A stretch of DNA of 64,000 nucleotides, taken from the NCBI GenBank assembly GCA_022360445.1, contig JAKSCV010000036.1, forward strand, positions 62,001-126,000, read 5' to 3'. Source of the DNA: Gammaproteobacteria bacterium. Its GTDB lineage: Bacteria > Pseudomonadota > Gammaproteobacteria > UBA5861. The notes beneath the pieces are model-generated. The model made no database searches. It was given only the letters and a program-made list of their open reading frames with translations, and had not been told where the DNA came from. Positions 61,684 to 64,000 of the stretch are shown piece by piece. The translations under genes and the position numbers were made by a program. Position 1 is the stretch's first letter. The number at the start of each line of letters is the position of its first letter.

Positions 61684-62921
61684 ATATCGCAGTGATTGGC
61701 AGCGGCATCTCGGGGCTGACCGCAGCCCATTTACTCGCACGGTCCCACACGGTGACTTTGTTCGAAGCCAACACCTACATCGGTGGCCACACCAACACCA
61801 TCGATGTGCGGGAAAACGGACGTACACTGGCGGTCGATACGGGCTTTATTGTCTTCAACGACTGGACCTATCCGAACTTCATCAAGCTCATCGAGCAGCT
61901 CGATGTTGACTCGCAGGACACTCGAATGAGTTTCAGCGTGCAGTCGGAAACCACCGGGTTGGAATATTGCGGCTCAAGCATCAACGCCCTTTTTGCCCAG
62001 CGCCGTAACTTAGCCAACCTGGCCTTCTACCGGATGCTACTCGATATTGTCCGGTTTAACCGCGACATGAAACGCGCCCGGCTGCAGCTCGACAACCGGG
62101 TTTCACTGGGTCAATACCTGGATCATAACGGCTACAGCCGCGATTTCGTTGAACACTACATCATTCCCATGGGTGCTGCCATCTGGTCGGCAACACACGC
62201 TGCGATGCTGGAGTTCCCGCTGCGGTTTTTTTGCGATTTCTTCGACAACCACGGCCTGTTCAATATCGTCAATCAACCCCAGTGGCGCGTGATAAAAGGG
62301 GGTTCTCGGGAGTACATCGCGCCGATGATTGCCCCGTTTCGCGAACGGGTGCATCTGAATCGCCCGGTCAAGGCGGTGCGGCGGACGGTCAGCGCGGTGG
62401 AATTGCACTTCGCCGATGGCACCTCAGAGACCTTCGACGGGGTAGTGTTGGCCTGTCACAGTGATCAGGCTCTCGCCATGCTGCAGGATGCAACCGATAA
62501 GGAGCGCGACACTCTCGGGCCCATCGAATATCAGGAAAACCTCGCGGTATTGCACACCGACACTTCCTTGTTGCCCAGCAGTCATCGTGCCTGGGCGGCC
62601 TGGAATTACCATGTTTCGCCGAATCAGGCCCTGCCCCGACTGACCTATAACATGAATATTTTGCAGGGCCTGGCGTCTGAAGAAACTTACTGCGTGACCC
62701 TCAATCACGACACCACGATCGACCCCGATCGCATCATCCGAAAAATTCAATACGCGCACCCGGTATTCAGCGCTGGCGCAGTTGAAGCGAAAAAACAGCA
62801 AGCGCGTATCAACGGTATTCAACGGACCTGGTTTTGTGGTGCGTACTGGGGCAACGGTTTCCACGAAGATGGCGTCAACAGCGCACTGGCGGTCACAGAA
62901 CAGTTTGGAATAAACCTATGA
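61680..62921 (+). CDS. FAD-dependent amine-oxidase-like oxidoreductase of the lipid operon
   Basis: 413 residues. FAD-binding start AVIGSGISGLTAAHLLARS with the ribose-binding Glu in LFEANTYIGGHTNT, and the C-terminal WFCGAYWGNGFHEDGVNSAL, which closes the FAD site. This cfa-adjacent flavoprotein group is related to phytoene desaturase-like enzymes and probably oxidises or desaturates the lipid that its methyltransferase partner modifies. Overlaps DUF1365 by four bases. Confidence 0.9.
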   Translation: MNIAVIGSGISGLTAAHLLARSHTVTLFEANTYIGGHTNTIDVRENGRTLAVDTGFIVFNDWTYPNFIKLIEQLDVDSQDTRMSFSVQSETTGLEYCGSSINALFAQRRNLANLAFYRMLLDIVRFNRDMKRARLQLDNRVSLGQYLDHNGYSRDFVEHYIIPMGAAIWSATHAAMLEFPLRFFCDFFDNHGLFNIVNQPQWRVIKGGSREYIAPMIAPFRERVHLNRPVKAVRRTVSAVELHFADGTSETFDGVVLACHSDQALAMLQDATDKERDTLGPIEYQENLAVLHTDTSLLPSSHRAWAAWNYHVSPNQALPRLTYNMNILQGLASEETYCVTLNHDTTIDPDRIIRKIQYAHPVFSAGAVEAKKQQARINGIQRTWFCGAYWGNGFHEDGVNSALAVTEQFGINL

Positions 62922-63688
62922 CGCAACTACAAAGTGCGCTCTACACGGGTAAGGTATACCACCGCCGTCTGCAACCCACCGAACATGCCTTCAGTTACCG
63001 CGTGCTCTTTTGGTACATCGATTTGGTGGAACTGGAAAGTGGCCAACTCAACACCCTGCTCAATGGTTGCCGATGGTGGTCACCCACGCGTTTTCATCGC
63101 AAAAACTACCATGGTGATGCCCGTGAATCGCTTCTGCAAGCCGTTGAACGAACGGTCATAGGCCACACCGGTCAGTCGGTTAGTGGTCCGGTGCGTGTGC
63201 TGACCCAACCCACTTATTGGGGCTATCACTTCAACCCGGTGAGCATCTATTTCTGTTTTGACAAGGCCGGTGCCCGGGTAGAAACGGTGGTGGCAGAAGT
63301 AACCAATACCCCCTGGGGCGAGCGCCATACCTACGTCTTGCCCCGGCCGAGTCACACAGATGGGCAAAACTGGTCGGTGGATTTCGACAAGGCGTTCCAT
63401 GTCTCGCCGTTCATGCCACTTGATCAGTCCTATCGTTGGCATTTCCAGGAGCCGGGAGCCGTATTGGCCAACCGGCTGACCAATCAGATGGCGGGCGAAA
63501 CGGTTTTTGAAGCCGGTATGAAGCTGCAGCGCCATCCACTCACGGCGCGTGAACGCAGCCAACAACTGCTACGAGAACCGGCCATGACCATCAAAACCAC
63601 TGTCGCCATCTATTTTGAGGCGCTGCGTCTGGCACTCAAGCGCGTGCCCGTTTATTCACATCCACAACCGAATACGAGGAATCACTGA
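62918..63688 (+). CDS. DUF1365-family protein of the lipid operon
   Basis: 256 residues from ATG 62918. Starts ALYTGKVYHRRLQPTEHAFS and has YRVLFWYIDLVELE, RVLTQPTYWGYHFNPVSIYF, and NTPWGERHTYVLP, the DUF1365 hallmarks. The family nearly always lies between the flavoprotein and a Cfa-type gene; function unproven. The stop overlaps the Cfa start by one base. Confidence 0.9.
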   Translation: MTQLQSALYTGKVYHRRLQPTEHAFSYRVLFWYIDLVELESGQLNTLLNGCRWWSPTRFHRKNYHGDARESLLQAVERTVIGHTGQSVSGPVRVLTQPTYWGYHFNPVSIYFCFDKAGARVETVVAEVTNTPWGERHTYVLPRPSHTDGQNWSVDFDKAFHVSPFMPLDQSYRWHFQEPGAVLANRLTNQMAGETVFEAGMKLQRHPLTARERSQQLLREPAMTIKTTVAIYFEALRLALKRVPVYSHPQPNTRNH

Positions 63689-64000
63689 TGTCTACGATCT
63701 CGTCTACGCCCACGGAAAAGCAGGGTTCACTGTTACAACGCTTGTGCCGGCGGGCACTGTTCGCTGGGTTCGAGCGGATCGAATACGGCCGTATCACCAT
63801 CACGGAAAATGGCGAAACCTTCCAGTTTGGAAAACTGCAGCGCGCATCCGATGCTGATGTGCGGATCTCCGTGTGGCAACCCAGCGGTTACCCGGCGCTC
63901 CTATTTCGAGGCACAATTGGCGCTGGCGAAACCTATGCCAATGGCGATTGGGATGCGGATGACCTGACCGGGTTAATCCAGATTTTCGCTGCCAACCAGG
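63688..64000 (+). CDS. Cyclopropane-fatty-acyl-phospholipid synthase family methyltransferase (partial)
   Basis: The frame opens at ATG 63688 and runs off the window after 104 codons. The visible part is the family's N-terminal domain: LFAGFERIEYGRITITENGE and FRGTIGAGETYANGDWDADD, then LTGLIQIFAANQ. The SAM-binding and catalytic parts lie outside the window. Members add a methylene or methyl group from SAM to the double bond of membrane phospholipid acyl chains; related enzymes make methylated or furan fatty acids. Confidence 0.87.
   Translation, partial: MSTISSTPTEKQGSLLQRLCRRALFAGFERIEYGRITITENGETFQFGKLQRASDADVRISVWQPSGYPALLFRGTIGAGETYANGDWDADDLTGLIQIFAANQ

Noticed and set aside
61306-61827. 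173-codon open frame on the minus strand
   Set aside because: Cys/Arg-rich antisense of the SDR and FAD oxidoreductase genes, both with clear cofactor motifs.
1-64000. tRNA, rRNA, CRISPR, insertion sequences or prophage
   Set aside because: Reading all gaps, I saw no tRNA-like arms, spaced direct repeats, transposase or phage genes; gaps are short and genes are mostly intact.

Overview
The window looks like chromosomal DNA of a free-living, motile, respiring gammaproteobacterium. The best single clue is the gene order motC-motD-parA-cheW-like-cheW-DUF2802 (50.1-54.2 kb), which matches the tail of the chemotaxis/flagellar cluster of Pseudomonas and relatives. The tRNA-modification methyltransferase CmoM, a Pseudomonas/Vibrio-type second elongation factor G, YheS, the YafV/YbdL pair and type II secretion genes also fit. 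The many acyl-CoA enzymes suggest fatty-acid or lipid-like carbon sources. I found no rRNA, tRNA, CRISPR array, insertion sequence or prophage. A genus cannot be named from the sequence alone.

Layout. 0-6 kb: acyl-CoA metabolism (tandem CaiB-type CoA-transferases, two crotonase-fold proteins, a TetR regulator, a PaaI-type thioesterase) with an SLC13-like permease. 5.9-11.2 kb: CmoM, a second SLC13-like permease, two cation-diffusion facilitators, a MioC-like flavodoxin and a HugZ-like protein. 11.2-16.1 kb: omega-amidase plus methionine aminotransferase, an OmpA-type porin, and two paralogous double-receiver regulators. 16.3-21.5 kb: a GldA/GldFG-type ABC exporter, mutM, gph and rpe. 21.7-27.2 kb: EF-G2, MaoC, MOSC protein and gamma-glutamyltransferase. 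27.4-37.1 kb: a DegQ-type protease, a TerB-like protein, gspCDEF and a long coiled-coil OmpA-domain protein. 37.3-50 kb: a mixed housekeeping region with an envelope-sensing two-component system next to a Spy/CpxP-like protein, thiol-redox proteins, an acyl-CoA dehydrogenase and a GalT-like protein. 50.1-54.2 kb: the chemotaxis/motor tail. 54.4-57.5 kb: YheS and an MFS transporter.

57.6-64 kb is the most interesting part. A two-component system is followed by a tightly overlapping operon: chalcone-isomerase-like protein, DUF3833 lipoprotein, SDR, FAD-dependent oxidoreductase, DUF1365 and the start of a cyclopropane-fatty-acid-synthase-family methyltransferase. Together this looks like a regulated membrane-lipid modification pathway. 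A GTTGACAGCCGGC-like element occurs in front of the operon and again, as an inverted pair, in the divergent region before the two-component genes. Three TCACA repeats spaced 10-11 bp apart also precede the operon.

Other points of note: both double-receiver regulators have lost the phosphorylatable Asp in receiver 1; GspD carries an unusual C-terminal domain resembling AMIN; the T2SS operon stops after gspF; a perfect 13-bp hairpin abuts the start codon of the methionine aminotransferase; and a GalT-like enzyme has His in place of the usual Gln in its active-site motif. All family names come from reading the proteins by eye against remembered families; no database search was run.
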